In this document: positions 17,999 to 26,332 of the stretch, piece by piece
How positions within the stretch are numbered: the stretch's first letter is position 1
Layout: every line of letters begins with the position of its first letter
Assembly: GCF_900114045.1 (NCBI RefSeq)
Contig: NZ_FORQ01000001.1
Coordinates: 1,091,662-1,155,661, forward strand
Length of the DNA stretch: 64,000 bases
Origin: Kaistella treverensis
Lineage (GTDB): Bacteria > Bacteroidota > Bacteroidia > Flavobacteriales > Weeksellaceae
Direction of reading: 5' to 3'
Position numbers and translations under genes: made by a program
Notes under the pieces: generated by a model
Told to the model about the DNA's origin: nothing
Database searches by the model: none
Seen by the model: the letters and a program-made list of their open reading frames with translations, nothing else

Positions 17999-18352
17999 TT
18001 ATTGTTTTACTATTTGCATCACTTTCTGCGTATTGTCACTCAAAACATATCTCATCAGATATTTTCCGGGACGCAAACGGTCCAGGCGGATTTCTTCCGC
18101 GTTTTTGTTCACCTGAAATTCTGCTACCTGCATTCCTAAAATAGAATAAAAGGTTACCGTTTTTATCTGAAGGGAAGTGTCATTGGTTTTCACCATCAAA
18201 AAATCACGCGCCGGATTTGGATATACTACCAAAACTCCTTCATCGGTCTTCTGATGTGTTGCCAGGCTTCGGTCAGCAGACTGCGCAAATACTGAATTTG
18301 TACCTACTGCTAAAACGCCTATAAACATTACAAAATATAAAAATTTTTTCAC
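17999..18352 (-). CDS. Small T9SS sorting-domain protein
   Basis: 117 residues with only two recognisable parts. A signal peptide (about 1-23, ending S-V-F-A-Q) is followed after a short linker by a type IX secretion C-terminal sorting domain (about 40-117: V-V-Y-P-N-P-A-R-D-F-L, V-T-F-Y-S-I-L-G, L-R-P-G-K-Y-L-M-R). Normal T9SS cargo has a large passenger between these parts; here it is missing. It starts with GTG at 18352, about 30 bases downstream of a TACTTTTG element. It may be a relic, a decoy or a small surface protein; the function is unknown. Confidence 0.75.
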   Translation of the reverse strand: MKKFLYFVMFIGVLAVGTNSVFAQSADRSLATHQKTDEGVLVVYPNPARDFLMVKTNDTSLQIKTVTFYSILGMQVAEFQVNKNAEEIRLDRLRPGKYLMRYVLSDNTQKVMQIVKQ

Positions 18353-18383
18353 CTATTATTTCTTTTTTAACCTAATTATTATA

Positions 18384-18391
18384 CAAAAGTA
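18384..18391 (-). promoter_or_regulatory. -7 element of the T9SS mini-protein gene
   Basis: TACTTTTG on the minus strand, divergent from the hemB promoter at 18434-18441. Confidence 0.5.
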
Positions 18392-18433
18392 TGAAATTCA
18401 ACTTAAATCTACACATTTTCAGCAAACTATAGT

Positions 18434-18441
18434 TAAATTTG
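18434..18441 (+). promoter_or_regulatory. -7 element of hemB
   Basis: TAAATTTG, an exact TAnnTTTG, 31 bases before the hemB ATG. Confidence 0.5.
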
Positions 18442-18472
18442 CAAGCGATAAATCAATTATTATTCCAACCTT

Positions 18473-19465
18473 ATGATAATCAACTCCAGAAATAGAAGAC
18501 TACGTACCACACCTGCTTTGCGCGCACTTGTACAGGAAACCGTACTTACGACAAACGATTTTGTAATGCCAATTTTTGTAATGGAAGGTTCACAAAAACA
18601 GGAACCAATTTCCGCAATGCCGGGAATTTTCCGGCGCTCAATTGACCTGACCGTTCAGGAATGCCGCGAACTTTTTTCTTTAGGCATTAAAGGCGTCAAT
18701 TTATATATGAAAGTTTCCGAAGATTTAAAGGACAATTCCGGAAAAGAAGCCTGGAACCCAAACGGATTGATGCAAAATACCATCAAAGCGATTAAAGACG
18801 CCGTGCCGGAAATGGTTGTGATGCCTGACGTTGCTTTGGATCCTTATTCGATGTACGGCCACGACGGAATTATCACCAAAGGAAAAATTGATAATGACGC
18901 TACCAATGGCGCGCTTGTAAAAATGTCCGTTTCACTTGCCGAAGCTGGTGCTGATATTATGGCGCCTAGCGATATGATGGACGGTCGTGTTTCGGCAATC
19001 CGCACGGGACTTGAAGAAAACGGATTTACCGATGTAGGAATTTTAAGCTACGCTGCTAAATATGCGAGCTCTTTTTACGGGCCTTTCCGTACCGCACTGG
19101 ATTCTGCACCGAAAGAAAATCAGGATATTCCAAAAGATAAAAAAACCTATCAGATGGATTTCCATAATTCTCGTGAAGCTTTAGATGAAGTTTTAAAAGA
19201 CGTCGCGGAAGGAGCCGATATCATTATGATTAAACCGGGAATACCATATTTAGACATCGTTTCAAAAGTTCGTGAAATGATTGATCTGCCAATTGCAGTA
19301 TATAACGTCAGTGGCGAATATGCCATGTTGAAAGCTGCTGCACAAAACGGCTGGCTGGATAATGACAAAGCAATTATCGAAAGTTTAACGTGCATTAAAC
19401 GCGCCGGTGCCGATATGATTTTCACTTACGCCGCAAAAGAAGCCGCAATGCTTTTAAATAATTAA
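18473..19465 (+). CDS. hemB: Delta-aminolevulinic acid dehydratase (porphobilinogen synthase)
   Basis: Condenses two 5-aminolevulinate molecules to porphobilinogen in heme synthesis. 330 residues, full length. Active-site lysines lie in Y-A-A-K-Y-A-S-S-F-Y-G-P-F and M-I-K-P-G. The metal loop reads D-V-A-L-D-P-Y-S-M-Y-G-H-D-G: the cysteines of zinc enzymes are replaced, so this is the zinc-free, magnesium-type branch. Monocistronic, with its own promoter and a good terminator. Confidence 0.95.
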   Translation: MIINSRNRRLRTTPALRALVQETVLTTNDFVMPIFVMEGSQKQEPISAMPGIFRRSIDLTVQECRELFSLGIKGVNLYMKVSEDLKDNSGKEAWNPNGLMQNTIKAIKDAVPEMVVMPDVALDPYSMYGHDGIITKGKIDNDATNGALVKMSVSLAEAGADIMAPSDMMDGRVSAIRTGLEENGFTDVGILSYAAKYASSFYGPFRTALDSAPKENQDIPKDKKTYQMDFHNSREALDEVLKDVAEGADIIMIKPGIPYLDIVSKVREMIDLPIAVYNVSGEYAMLKAAAQNGWLDNDKAIIESLTCIKRAGADMIFTYAAKEAAMLLNN

Positions 19466-19477
19466 AATAGAAAAACA

Positions 19478-19509
19478 AAAAAAAGAGCTTTTTAAGGCTC
19501 TTTTTTTTG
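19478..19509. terminator. Bidirectional terminator between hemB and nitroreductase
   Basis: AAAAGAGC / GCTCTTTT stem flanked by A and T runs, serving the convergent hemB and nitroreductase genes. Confidence 0.85.
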
Positions 19510-19526
19510 TTTTGAGGTTTAGCGTT

Positions 19527-20063
19527 TTAGAGAAAATTTTCTTCCGCTATTTCCGGCAAATTTCCCAGATAAAATAATCCCAGACATTTCTGGTTTTCTT
19601 CCAAATTCAGATAATCTGAAAGATAATTAATGATTTTCGGTGTACTCCAATAACAGCCGATTCCGTGCGCTGTTGCGGACAAGTACATATTTTGCACACC
19701 CATCGCTACAGAAGCAACTTCTTCCCATTCTGGTACGAGTCCGCTGAAATTCGCATTGATAACGACAACAGCACTCGCCTGCTCGGCTTTCAGGCTGATG
19801 TCATTATATTTTTTTTCCAAAAACAGGTTTTCAGGTGTACTTTCCTTGTAAATAGCAGCCATTTTTCTTGCGAGTTCTAATTTTTCCTCACCTTCAAAAA
19901 CCTTGAAACGGCCGGGCTTCGTGCGCTTGTGGCTGGGTGCAAGCTTGGCTGAGTTTAAAATTTCCTCCAAAATATTTTTTTCGATGTTACCACCGCTGTA
20001 AGATTTTGGAAAAATGCTTTTTCGGTTTTCAATGATGGTTTTTAGAATTTCGGAATTTTTCAT
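19527..20063 (-). CDS. Nitroreductase family protein
   Basis: 178 residues of the FMN-dependent nitroreductase fold. It has an N-terminal helix with I-E-N-R-K-S-I-F, the A-P-S-H-K-R-T-K-P flavin-contact segment, and a later G-I-G-C-Y-W-S-T-P segment with G-L-F-Y-L-G-N-L-P. It resembles the short YdjA/TdsD-type subgroup. It starts 18 bases after the Gre-like gene and is likely co-transcribed. Substrate unknown. Confidence 0.83.
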   Translation of the reverse strand: MKNSEILKTIIENRKSIFPKSYSGGNIEKNILEEILNSAKLAPSHKRTKPGRFKVFEGEEKLELARKMAAIYKESTPENLFLEKKYNDISLKAEQASAVVVINANFSGLVPEWEEVASVAMGVQNMYLSATAHGIGCYWSTPKIINYLSDYLNLEENQKCLGLFYLGNLPEIAEENFL

Positions 20064-20081
20064 GTAAAGAGAGGGAAATTT

Positions 20082-20531
20082 TTACCAGATCTGTTCAATG
20101 ACCTGGCTGATATTATTTAGGACAAATGCATCGCCCGGCTTTTTTCCAAACATTGTTTTCGCCATCGGGCTTTCTTCAGAAATCGCATAAAAACGGTCGC
20201 CTTCAAAAAAGAATTCACCCAGCGACACCGAAATATAAAACCGCGCTTTGTTGGTGAAAACTATGGAACCAACCTGAACGCGCTCGGTTGGTGTGTTCAG
20301 CACTTTTCCGAGATTTCGCCGAAGATGGTTCAGCGAAGCCATTTGCTTTTGCATCTGGTAAATCTCCTCCTGCATTTCCTCGCGTATCGAATCGTATTTC
20401 GGAGTTTTTTTTATCTCGCGGCTCGCTTCCAGAGTAAATTCCATGAAACGCTCGAGCTTCTCGATTTTCTGAATAATTATATTTTGAATGTGACTGCGTA
20501 CGTCACTTTTTATTAAGGTATTTTTCTGCAT
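20082..20531 (-). CDS. GreA/GreB C-terminal-like protein with N-terminal coiled coil
   Basis: 149 residues. Residues 1-70 are a charged helical hairpin (I-Q-K-I-E-K-L-E-R-F, later M-Q-E-E-I-Y-Q-M-Q-K-Q-M). Residues 80-149 resemble the FKBP-like C-terminal domain of Gre factors (V-G-S-I-V-F-T-N, I-S-E-E-S-P-M-A-K-T-M-F-G-K-K-P-G-D). It may bind RNA polymerase as a Gre or Rnk-type secondary-channel factor; the acidic tip typical of GreA is not obvious. Such proteins are sometimes mislabelled as 3-oxoacyl-ACP synthase. Confidence 0.65.
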   Translation of the reverse strand: MQKNTLIKSDVRSHIQNIIIQKIEKLERFMEFTLEASREIKKTPKYDSIREEMQEEIYQMQKQMASLNHLRRNLGKVLNTPTERVQVGSIVFTNKARFYISVSLGEFFFEGDRFYAISEESPMAKTMFGKKPGDAFVLNNISQVIEQIW

Positions 20532-20616
20532 ACCGCTTTCTTTTCAATTAAAGATAACAATCGTTTTCAGTAAACCTGTTTGCAAATTTAAAGCCTAAAA
20601 TTTTTAAAGCTTTTCG

Positions 20617-21360
20617 CTAAAGTCCGGAAGTCATTTTCTGGCGTAAAGCTTCATATAAAATAGCACCACACGCCACAGAAACGTTCAGCGACTGTGTTTT
20701 ACCAGCTATTGGAAGTTTAATTTTTTCATTGGAATGGTGTAAAACTTCTTTTGAAATTCCGGTTTCTTCGTTCCCCATCACCAGCGCGCAAGGCTGCGTA
20801 AAATCTACATCATAAATCAACTTCTGCGCTTTTTCGGTCGCAGAAAAAACCTGCACTCCAGATTGCTGTAAAAAATCCACCGCATGCGCCAGATTTTTTT
20901 CCTTACAAATTTTAAGGTTATAAATTGCTCCCGCTGAAGTTTTTATCGCGTCCGAATTTAGCGGCGCACCACCCTTTTCCGGAATAATTACCGCGTCTAC
21001 GCCAGCACATTCGGCAGTCCGACAAATTGCACCAAAGTTTCGAACATCCGTCAGCCGATCAAGAATCAGCAAAAAAGGAGTCTTTCCGGCCTCAAAAATT
21101 TCTGGTAAAACATTTTCAATGGAATGAAATGGCACATCAGAAATAAAAGCCACCACACCCTGGTGATTTTTCCGGGTAAAACGGTTTAATTTTTCAACCG
21201 GAACGTAGTTCGGGCGAATTTTATGCTTCGTGAGCAAGGCTTTTAATTCCGCATAAATAGGACCTTGCAAAGCATTTTGCAAAAACACTTTATCTACTGT
21301 TTTTCCTGCTTCAATAGCTTCAATGACCGGTCGCAGGCCAAATATAAAATCTTCTTTCAT
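20617..21360 (-). CDS. rlmB: 23S rRNA (guanosine2251-2'-O)-methyltransferase RlmB
   Basis: 247 residues. An N-terminal substrate-binding part (about 1-75, F-I-F-G-L-R-P-V-I-E-A-I) precedes the SpoU/TrmH SPOUT domain. The motifs L-D-R-L-T-D-V-R-N-F-G-A-I-C-R-T-A, A-L-V-M-G-N-E-E-T-G-I and I-P-I/L-P-I-A-G-K-T-Q-S-L-N-V-S-V-A are clear. Standard length for RlmB; it modifies the ribosomal P-loop. Confidence 0.92.
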   Translation of the reverse strand: MKEDFIFGLRPVIEAIEAGKTVDKVFLQNALQGPIYAELKALLTKHKIRPNYVPVEKLNRFTRKNHQGVVAFISDVPFHSIENVLPEIFEAGKTPFLLILDRLTDVRNFGAICRTAECAGVDAVIIPEKGGAPLNSDAIKTSAGAIYNLKICKEKNLAHAVDFLQQSGVQVFSATEKAQKLIYDVDFTQPCALVMGNEETGISKEVLHHSNEKIKLPIAGKTQSLNVSVACGAILYEALRQKMTSGL

Positions 21361-21420
21361 TTATTTTTTCGTTGCTGAAAAGGCATTTTTTTGCTTTTTT
21401 ACTGCGGCAAATTTACGAAT

Positions 21421-21891
21421 CTAAAACTGTTCTCCTATTATCGCGCGTTTTTGCGCCATCACATAGCCCAGATGCTGGCTTTCGTGCATATTGTTAAAAA
21501 TAATTGCATCCTGAATATTTTTCAGATCCAGGCCAAAACTCGTGGTATAAGGCGTATAATCTGAAAAGAAATCCGCGTCGTAATCTTTAATTAAAATTTT
21601 CGATGTTTCCGTCAGCAAATACGCCAAATCGTCAACTTCCGATTGTTGAACGTTGAGGTTGGGTAAAGTTCCTTTTTTGTAGGTTTCAATCCAGTATTTA
21701 TCAATCCGAAACGGATTTCCGCTCAGATAATAGCACAGCAGCTGCTGCGTAGCCACCACGTGCGCAATGTTCCAGTAAATGTTATTATTAAAACCGTCCG
21801 GGATCAGCACCAGATCCCGCTGCGAAGTTTCGCGCAGGATTTCCAGCAGATTCAAGCGAACTTGCCGGTGTGCCTGAAAATGATAATTCAT
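21421..21891 (-). CDS. DinB family protein
   Basis: 156-residue four-helix DinB/YfiT-like fold. It has the metal-ligand pattern H-x-x-x-x-x at the start of helix 1 (Y-H-F-Q-A-H-R-Q), N-I-A-H-V-V-A-T-Q-Q in the middle and H-E-S-Q-H-L-G-Y near the end. Many such proteins are thiol S-transferases or damage-inducible metal enzymes; the substrate is unknown. A TACTTTTG promoter element lies 22 bases upstream. Confidence 0.8.
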   Translation of the reverse strand: MNYHFQAHRQVRLNLLEILRETSQRDLVLIPDGFNNNIYWNIAHVVATQQLLCYYLSGNPFRIDKYWIETYKKGTLPNLNVQQSEVDDLAYLLTETSKILIKDYDADFFSDYTPYTTSFGLDLKNIQDAIIFNNMHESQHLGYVMAQKRAIIGEQF

Positions 21892-21913
21892 TTTGCCATA
21901 ATTTTTAGAATCT

Positions 21914-21921
21914 CAAAAGTA
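21914..21921 (-). promoter_or_regulatory. -7 element of the DinB gene
   Basis: TACTTTTG on the minus strand, 22 bases before the DinB-family ATG. Confidence 0.5.
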
Positions 21922-21993
21922 GAGTAATTAACTGAAAATGACAAGACTTTCCGCGCTTTATCGAGGTTGTTACCTTCTATCAAAATCAAATTT

Positions 21994-22015
21994 ATTTGCC
22001 GCTAAACGGGCAAAT
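21994..22015. repeat. GCC..GGC-type short palindrome
   Basis: Arms ATTTGCC / GGCAAAT around GCTAAACG, in the gap between the divergent DinB and moxR genes. Nothing else is recognised in that 266-bp gap. Confidence 0.55.
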
Positions 22016-22157
22016 TTTTGGTGAATTCAAAATCTGAAAAATTATTGTAAGTCGCTTTGGCAGGGAACATTAACAAACTTTAACGCTTCGTTGGCATTAA
22101 TTGTGTTGATTGGTGTGCGTAAATATTGGAAATTTACACTTTAAACCGCACACCTCT

Positions 22158-23162
22158 ATGTCAGAACTCAATCAAGCAGAAGATATCAGATTGTTAACAG
22201 AAAAAGTAAGAGAACAAAATTACTTTTTTTCGCTTTTAAGGCAGGAAATCAACAAAGCAATTATCGGACAGGAATATATGGTAGATCGCCTTCTGATCGG
22301 TCTTCTGGGCAACGGCCACGTTTTGCTTGAAGGTGTTCCTGGTTTGGCAAAAACTTTAGCGATTAAAACTTTGTCTGATGCGGTACACGGAAATTTTTCC
22401 CGCATTCAGTTCACGCCGGATCTTTTGCCCGCGGATGTAGTGGGAACGATGATTTACAGCATAAAAGACAACGATTTTTCCATCAAAAAAGGGCCAATTT
22501 TTGCGAATTTCGTGTTGGCTGATGAGATTAACCGTGCGCCTTCAAAAGTACAGTCGGCGCTCTTGGAAGCCATGCAGGAAAAGCAGGTAACCATCGGTGA
22601 TGAAACCATGCCTTTACCAAAACCATTTCTGGTTTTAGCTACACAAAACCCGATTGATCAGGAAGGAACTTATCTTTTGCCGGAAGCCCAAAGCGACCGG
22701 TTTATGCTGAAATGCACCATCACTTATCCGGATTTCGAAGCAGAAAGACAGATTATGAAGATGGTTGCAAGCTCGCATCAGCCAGTCATCAATCCCGTGA
22801 TTTCCCTGGATCATATCACCGAAGCTAAAAAACTCATCAACCAGATTTACCTCGACGAAAAAATTGAAAAATATATTCTCGATATGGTTTTCGCCACACG
22901 CTTCCCGGATAAATACGGTCTCGGAGATTTGAAAAATTATATCAGTTTCGGTGCCTCACCGCGGGCTTCCATCAATCTATCAATTGCAGCGCGTGCCATG
23001 GCATTTTTGAAAAATCGCGCTTTTGTAATTCCGGAAGATGTGAAAGAAATCGCGAAAGACGTTTTGCGTCACCGTATCGGTTTAAGTTTCGAAGCTGAAG
23101 CTGAGGAAATTACGTCAGACCAAATTATTGACAAAATACTCGGAAAAATTCAGGCACCATAA
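22158..23162 (+). CDS. MoxR-family AAA+ ATPase
   Basis: 334 residues. AAA+ core with Walker A LLEGVPGLAKT, Walker B VLADEINR followed by A-P-S-K-V-Q-S-A-L-L-E-A-M, sensor 1 A-T-Q-N-P, and a C-terminal lid. MoxR ATPases act with VWA-domain proteins as chaperones for membrane or metal-binding complexes. It heads a seven-gene run with DUF58, a BatD-like protein and batABCD. I chose the ATG at 22158 (MSELNQAED); the 16 upstream residues are not typical. Confidence 0.92.
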   Translation: MSELNQAEDIRLLTEKVREQNYFFSLLRQEINKAIIGQEYMVDRLLIGLLGNGHVLLEGVPGLAKTLAIKTLSDAVHGNFSRIQFTPDLLPADVVGTMIYSIKDNDFSIKKGPIFANFVLADEINRAPSKVQSALLEAMQEKQVTIGDETMPLPKPFLVLATQNPIDQEGTYLLPEAQSDRFMLKCTITYPDFEAERQIMKMVASSHQPVINPVISLDHITEAKKLINQIYLDEKIEKYILDMVFATRFPDKYGLGDLKNYISFGASPRASINLSIAARAMAFLKNRAFVIPEDVKEIAKDVLRHRIGLSFEAEAEEITSDQIIDKILGKIQAP

Positions 23163-23185
23163 GATCTATTATTAAAACCAAAAAA

Positions 23186-23205
23186 TTTGCCCTTAAAACG
23201 GCAAA
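23186..23205. repeat. GCC..GGC-type short palindrome
   Basis: TTTGCC / GGCAAA arms around CTTAAAAC, between moxR and the DUF58 gene. Confidence 0.5.
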
Positions 23206-23236
23206 AAATTTCGAAAATACTTGCGCTCCAATTGCA

Positions 23237-24100
23237 ATGGAAATTAAAGACATTATCAAAAAAGTAAAACAGATCGAAATCCGGACGAAGAAAAAGTCCG
23301 AGGCTACTTTGATGGGTCAATACCACAGCGCGTTTAAAGGTCAGGGAATGACGTTTTCAGAAGTCCGGCCATACCAGTTTGGTGACGAAATCCGCCGCAT
23401 CGACTGGAATAAAACTGCGCGCTTCCGCGAACCTTTCGTCAAAGTGATGGAAGAAGAACGCGAGTTGACGATGATGCTTTTGGTGGATATTTCCGCCTCC
23501 ATGGATTACGGAACGCAAACGCAGCTGAAAAGAGAATTTGTAGCAGAAATCGCCGCAAGCGTCGGTTTTTCCGCTGCCGGAAATAATGATAAAGTCGGCT
23601 TGATTTTATACGCCGACAAAGTTTACAAAGTGATTCCGCCGCAAAAAGGCCGGAAACATATTCTGGCGATTATCAGCACTTTGCTGAGCGTAGATTACGT
23701 TCCTGCCCAAGCAAAACTGGAATCTGCCCTGGAATATATGATGACGATTTTCAAAAAAAGGTCTTTAATTTTTCTTTTTTCAGATTTTGAAGATGCTTAT
23801 GATTTAAAGATGCTTCGTGTAGCGGCTAGAAAACATCAGCTTTTGGGCTTGCGCGTTTTCGATTCTAAAGATGTAGAAATTCCTGATGTAGGTTATGCGC
23901 TTTTTAAAAATGCCGAAACCGGTCAGCAAATTTGGGCAAATACTTCCAGCGCGCGCTGGCGTTATGAATTTGCTGAAAAACAAAAGCAAAAACTAAATCA
24001 ACTCACCGAAGATTTCGAAAGTTCCTCCGCAGCGTTACTCAACATCAGTACCGGCGACGATTACGCGAAATCGCTGTACCAATATTTTAGAAAAAGATAA
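23237..24100 (+). CDS. DUF58 / VWA-like protein of the Bat cluster
   Basis: 287 residues. The DUF58 signature is clear: Q-Y-H-S-A-F-K-G-Q-G-M-x-F, V-R-P-Y-Q-F-G-D-E-I-R-R-I-D-W-N-x-T-A-R. A VWA-type metal motif D-I-S-A-S-M follows. It always travels with MoxR ATPases and is probably their direct partner. No membrane segment is seen. Confidence 0.9.
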   Translation: MEIKDIIKKVKQIEIRTKKKSEATLMGQYHSAFKGQGMTFSEVRPYQFGDEIRRIDWNKTARFREPFVKVMEEERELTMMLLVDISASMDYGTQTQLKREFVAEIAASVGFSAAGNNDKVGLILYADKVYKVIPPQKGRKHILAIISTLLSVDYVPAQAKLESALEYMMTIFKKRSLIFLFSDFEDAYDLKMLRVAARKHQLLGLRVFDSKDVEIPDVGYALFKNAETGQQIWANTSSARWRYEFAEKQKQKLNQLTEDFESSSAALLNISTGDDYAKSLYQYFRKR

Positions 24101-24102
24101 TT

Positions 24103-24999
24103 TTGAAAAATTTAGCCATTCTGCTGTTTATTTTTAGCAGTGTTTTTACCTTTTCACAAACACTCAGCTCAAAGCTTGACAAGCAAACGCTGGCTTTGGG
24201 CGAACCCGGGATTTTACGCATTCAGATTACCGATTTACAGGCTAAAGACGTGCAGGCTGCACCTCAAAATGAGCTGCTGCCTTTCCATTTTGAAGAAATT
24301 AAAGACAGCATTGATAAAAAAGCTGAAACCTACGATCGAATTATAGAATTTGCTGTTTTCGAAGAAGGGAAATTCACCATTCCCGCGCTTGATTTTAAAA
24401 TCGGCGGCAAATTATACCACACCATTCCCTACGAAGTTGAGGTTATAAACACCGCGCAGAAAGGCGATGTAATTAATGACATCATGAAAAACAAAGAAGT
24501 AAATCTGGATGTCCGTGATTATTGGGAACTTTACAAATGGTATATTTTAGGCGCGCTGATTCTTCTGGCGCTGATCTTTGTGATTTATCAGATCGTAAAA
24601 TATGCGAAACGGCAAAAATCTTCACCCGCGGTGATGACGAACCAAACTCTCAAACAGCTGGACCAGCTGAAAAAAAAGAAATATATCGAAAGTGGAAATT
24701 ACCGGCTTTTTTATGTGGAATTATTGGATATTTCCCGAAATTTCATCACCAAACAATATAAAATTCCTGCTGATGTTTTGCTCACCGACGATCTCATCGA
24801 TGTGCTGAAAGTCAACAACGCCATTTCACCGGAAAACGAAAAAATCGTGGAAGACATTTTTTTACGCGGTGATTTAGTAAAATTTGCAAAAATTTTCCCG
24901 GACCAGAAAGATATGCAGGAAGATTTTGACCGTTTACGGAATTTCGTGAAAACATCAACCAAAGATTTAGAAACCGAGCAACTGCGAAACGGCGTGTAA
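24103..24999 (+). CDS. BatD-like exported membrane protein of the Bat cluster
   Basis: 298 residues. It starts with TTG two bases after the DUF58 stop; no ATG gives a better start. A signal peptide (about 1-18) leads to a periplasmic beta-rich region (about 20-140), one membrane segment (about 147-167) and a cytoplasmic helical domain. This is the position and layout of the short BatD-like or DUF4381-like protein that lies between DUF58 and BatA in Bacteroidota. The exact role is unknown. Confidence 0.75.
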   Translation: MKNLAILLFIFSSVFTFSQTLSSKLDKQTLALGEPGILRIQITDLQAKDVQAAPQNELLPFHFEEIKDSIDKKAETYDRIIEFAVFEEGKFTIPALDFKIGGKLYHTIPYEVEVINTAQKGDVINDIMKNKEVNLDVRDYWELYKWYILGALILLALIFVIYQIVKYAKRQKSSPAVMTNQTLKQLDQLKKKKYIESGNYRLFYVELLDISRNFITKQYKIPADVLLTDDLIDVLKVNNAISPENEKIVEDIFLRGDLVKFAKIFPDQKDMQEDFDRLRNFVKTSTKDLETEQLRNGV

Positions 25000-25009
25000 A
25001 TAAAAAATT

Positions 25010-26014
25010 ATGACTTTTGATTTTCTGAATTTCGAATTTTACAGCCCGTGGTTTTTACTGCTTTTTGCAGTTTTTATTCCACTCTTTCTGCGGGACTGGC
25101 GCAAAAAAGCGCCAACAGGAATTACGGTTCCGTCGACAGAAAATATGCAGGAAAACAAGGGAATTTTGTTCGTTTTATTTCTGCTGAAAATCTCGAAATA
25201 TATTATACTTTCTGCGCTGATTATCGCTTTGGCACGGCCGCGTTCCTTCACCATTTCGCAAAATCAGGATGAAAGTCAAGGAATTGATATTATGCTGTCC
25301 GTAGACGTTTCGCTGAGTATGCTGGCGAAAGATCTGGAACCGGACCGACTTACCGCGCTGCAGAAAATTGCGAAAAAATTTGTGACCCAAAGACCTGGCG
25401 ACCGTATTGGTTTGGTGATTTATTCCGGCGAGGCTTTTACCAAAGTTCCCGTAACTTCGGACCATTCCGTGGTGATGGATGAACTGGACCAGCTGAATCC
25501 GCTTGAACTTCAGCCCGGAACAGCAATTGGCGAAGGACTTTCGGTCGCCGTCAGCCATCTTAAAGACAGCAAAGCGAAGTCGAAAATTATTATTTTGATG
25601 ACAGATGGCGTGAACACCATCGAAAATGCGATGCCAACGCAAGTTGGTTCGGAGCTTGCGCGAAGCAACGACATCAAAGTGTATTCGATTGGAATCGGAA
25701 CGAATGGATACGCGCTAATGCCGACGCGAACTGATATTTTTGGCGATCTGGTTTTTACCGAAGAAGAAGTGAAAATTGATGAACCGGTATTACGCGAAAT
25801 TGCGAAGACAACCGGTGGAAAATATTTCCGCGCAACGTCCAACAAAAGTTTGGAGGACGTTTACGACGAAATTAATCAGCTGGAAAAATCTGATTTGAAA
25901 ATGACAAAACTCTACAATTACCAGGAATATTTCCGAATTTTCCTTTGGATTGCTTTGGCGACGCTGGTTTTAGACGCGCTGATGCGTTGGGTTTTTTATA
26001 AATTTTTAAGCTGA
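25010..26014 (+). CDS. batA: BatA, VWA-domain membrane protein
   Basis: 334 residues. Membrane segments flank the protein (about 12-25, 55-75 and 308-327). The VWA domain between has the MIDAS motif D-V-S-L-S-M, with S-G-E-A-F-T and I-I-L-M-T-D-G later. Bat proteins were named for Bacteroides aerotolerance and are thought to help envelope function or stress resistance; the mechanism is open. It pairs with the BatB paralogue 318 bp downstream. Confidence 0.88.
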   Translation: MTFDFLNFEFYSPWFLLLFAVFIPLFLRDWRKKAPTGITVPSTENMQENKGILFVLFLLKISKYIILSALIIALARPRSFTISQNQDESQGIDIMLSVDVSLSMLAKDLEPDRLTALQKIAKKFVTQRPGDRIGLVIYSGEAFTKVPVTSDHSVVMDELDQLNPLELQPGTAIGEGLSVAVSHLKDSKAKSKIIILMTDGVNTIENAMPTQVGSELARSNDIKVYSIGIGTNGYALMPTRTDIFGDLVFTEEEVKIDEPVLREIAKTTGGKYFRATSNKSLEDVYDEINQLEKSDLKMTKLYNYQEYFRIFLWIALATLVLDALMRWVFYKFLS

Positions 26015-26030
26015 AAGATGGTAATTTTTA

Positions 26031-26123
26031 GGAGCAAGACAGTTTTCGCATCTCCCGAAGATTTTAACCCGCTTTCCGCTGTATCCCGCCGCGGCGGGGA
26101 TGCCGCTGCAATCGGGGCTAGAA
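26031..26123 (+). repeat. REP-like repeat, copy 2
   Basis: Left arm with CCCGCTTTCCGCTGTATC, palindromic centre CCCGCCGCGGCGGGG, right arm GCCGCTGCAATCGGGGCTAG. Same layout as copies at 1086-1179 and 13222-13303. Confidence 0.55.
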
Positions 26124-26171
26124 GAAAAATTTACCGTTCTTTCGGCATTTTTTTTGACTTTAACCAAAACC

Positions 26172-26315
26172 AAAATTCGCCCCTAAAAAGGCATATTTTT
26201 TAATTTTAGAAAAATCTGAAAATTCAGCCATAAAACGGCGTATTTTTCAACTTAAATAAAAACATCAAAAATTCGCCCTCAAACGGCTTATTTTTTCATT
26301 TTAGAAAAAGCTTTT
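26172..26315 (+). repeat. Three diverged 48-bp tandem units with GCC..GGC palindromes
   Basis: The GCC of each palindrome lies at 26179, 26227 and 26275, exactly 48 bases apart. Cores are GCCCCTAAAAAGGC, GCCATAAAACGGC and GCCCTCAAACGGC, each after AAATTC and before an A/T-rich tail. Confidence 0.65.
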
Positions 26316-26332
26316 TATTGCGAAATACTTAA

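Larger units (their letters stand above)
26015..26332. other. Repeat-filled gap between batA and batB
   Basis: This 318-bp gap inside the Bat cluster contains no gene. It holds one REP-like repeat and three 48-bp repeat units each carrying a GCC..GGC palindrome. The folded RNA could separate expression of the upstream and downstream halves of the cluster. Confidence 0.75.
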
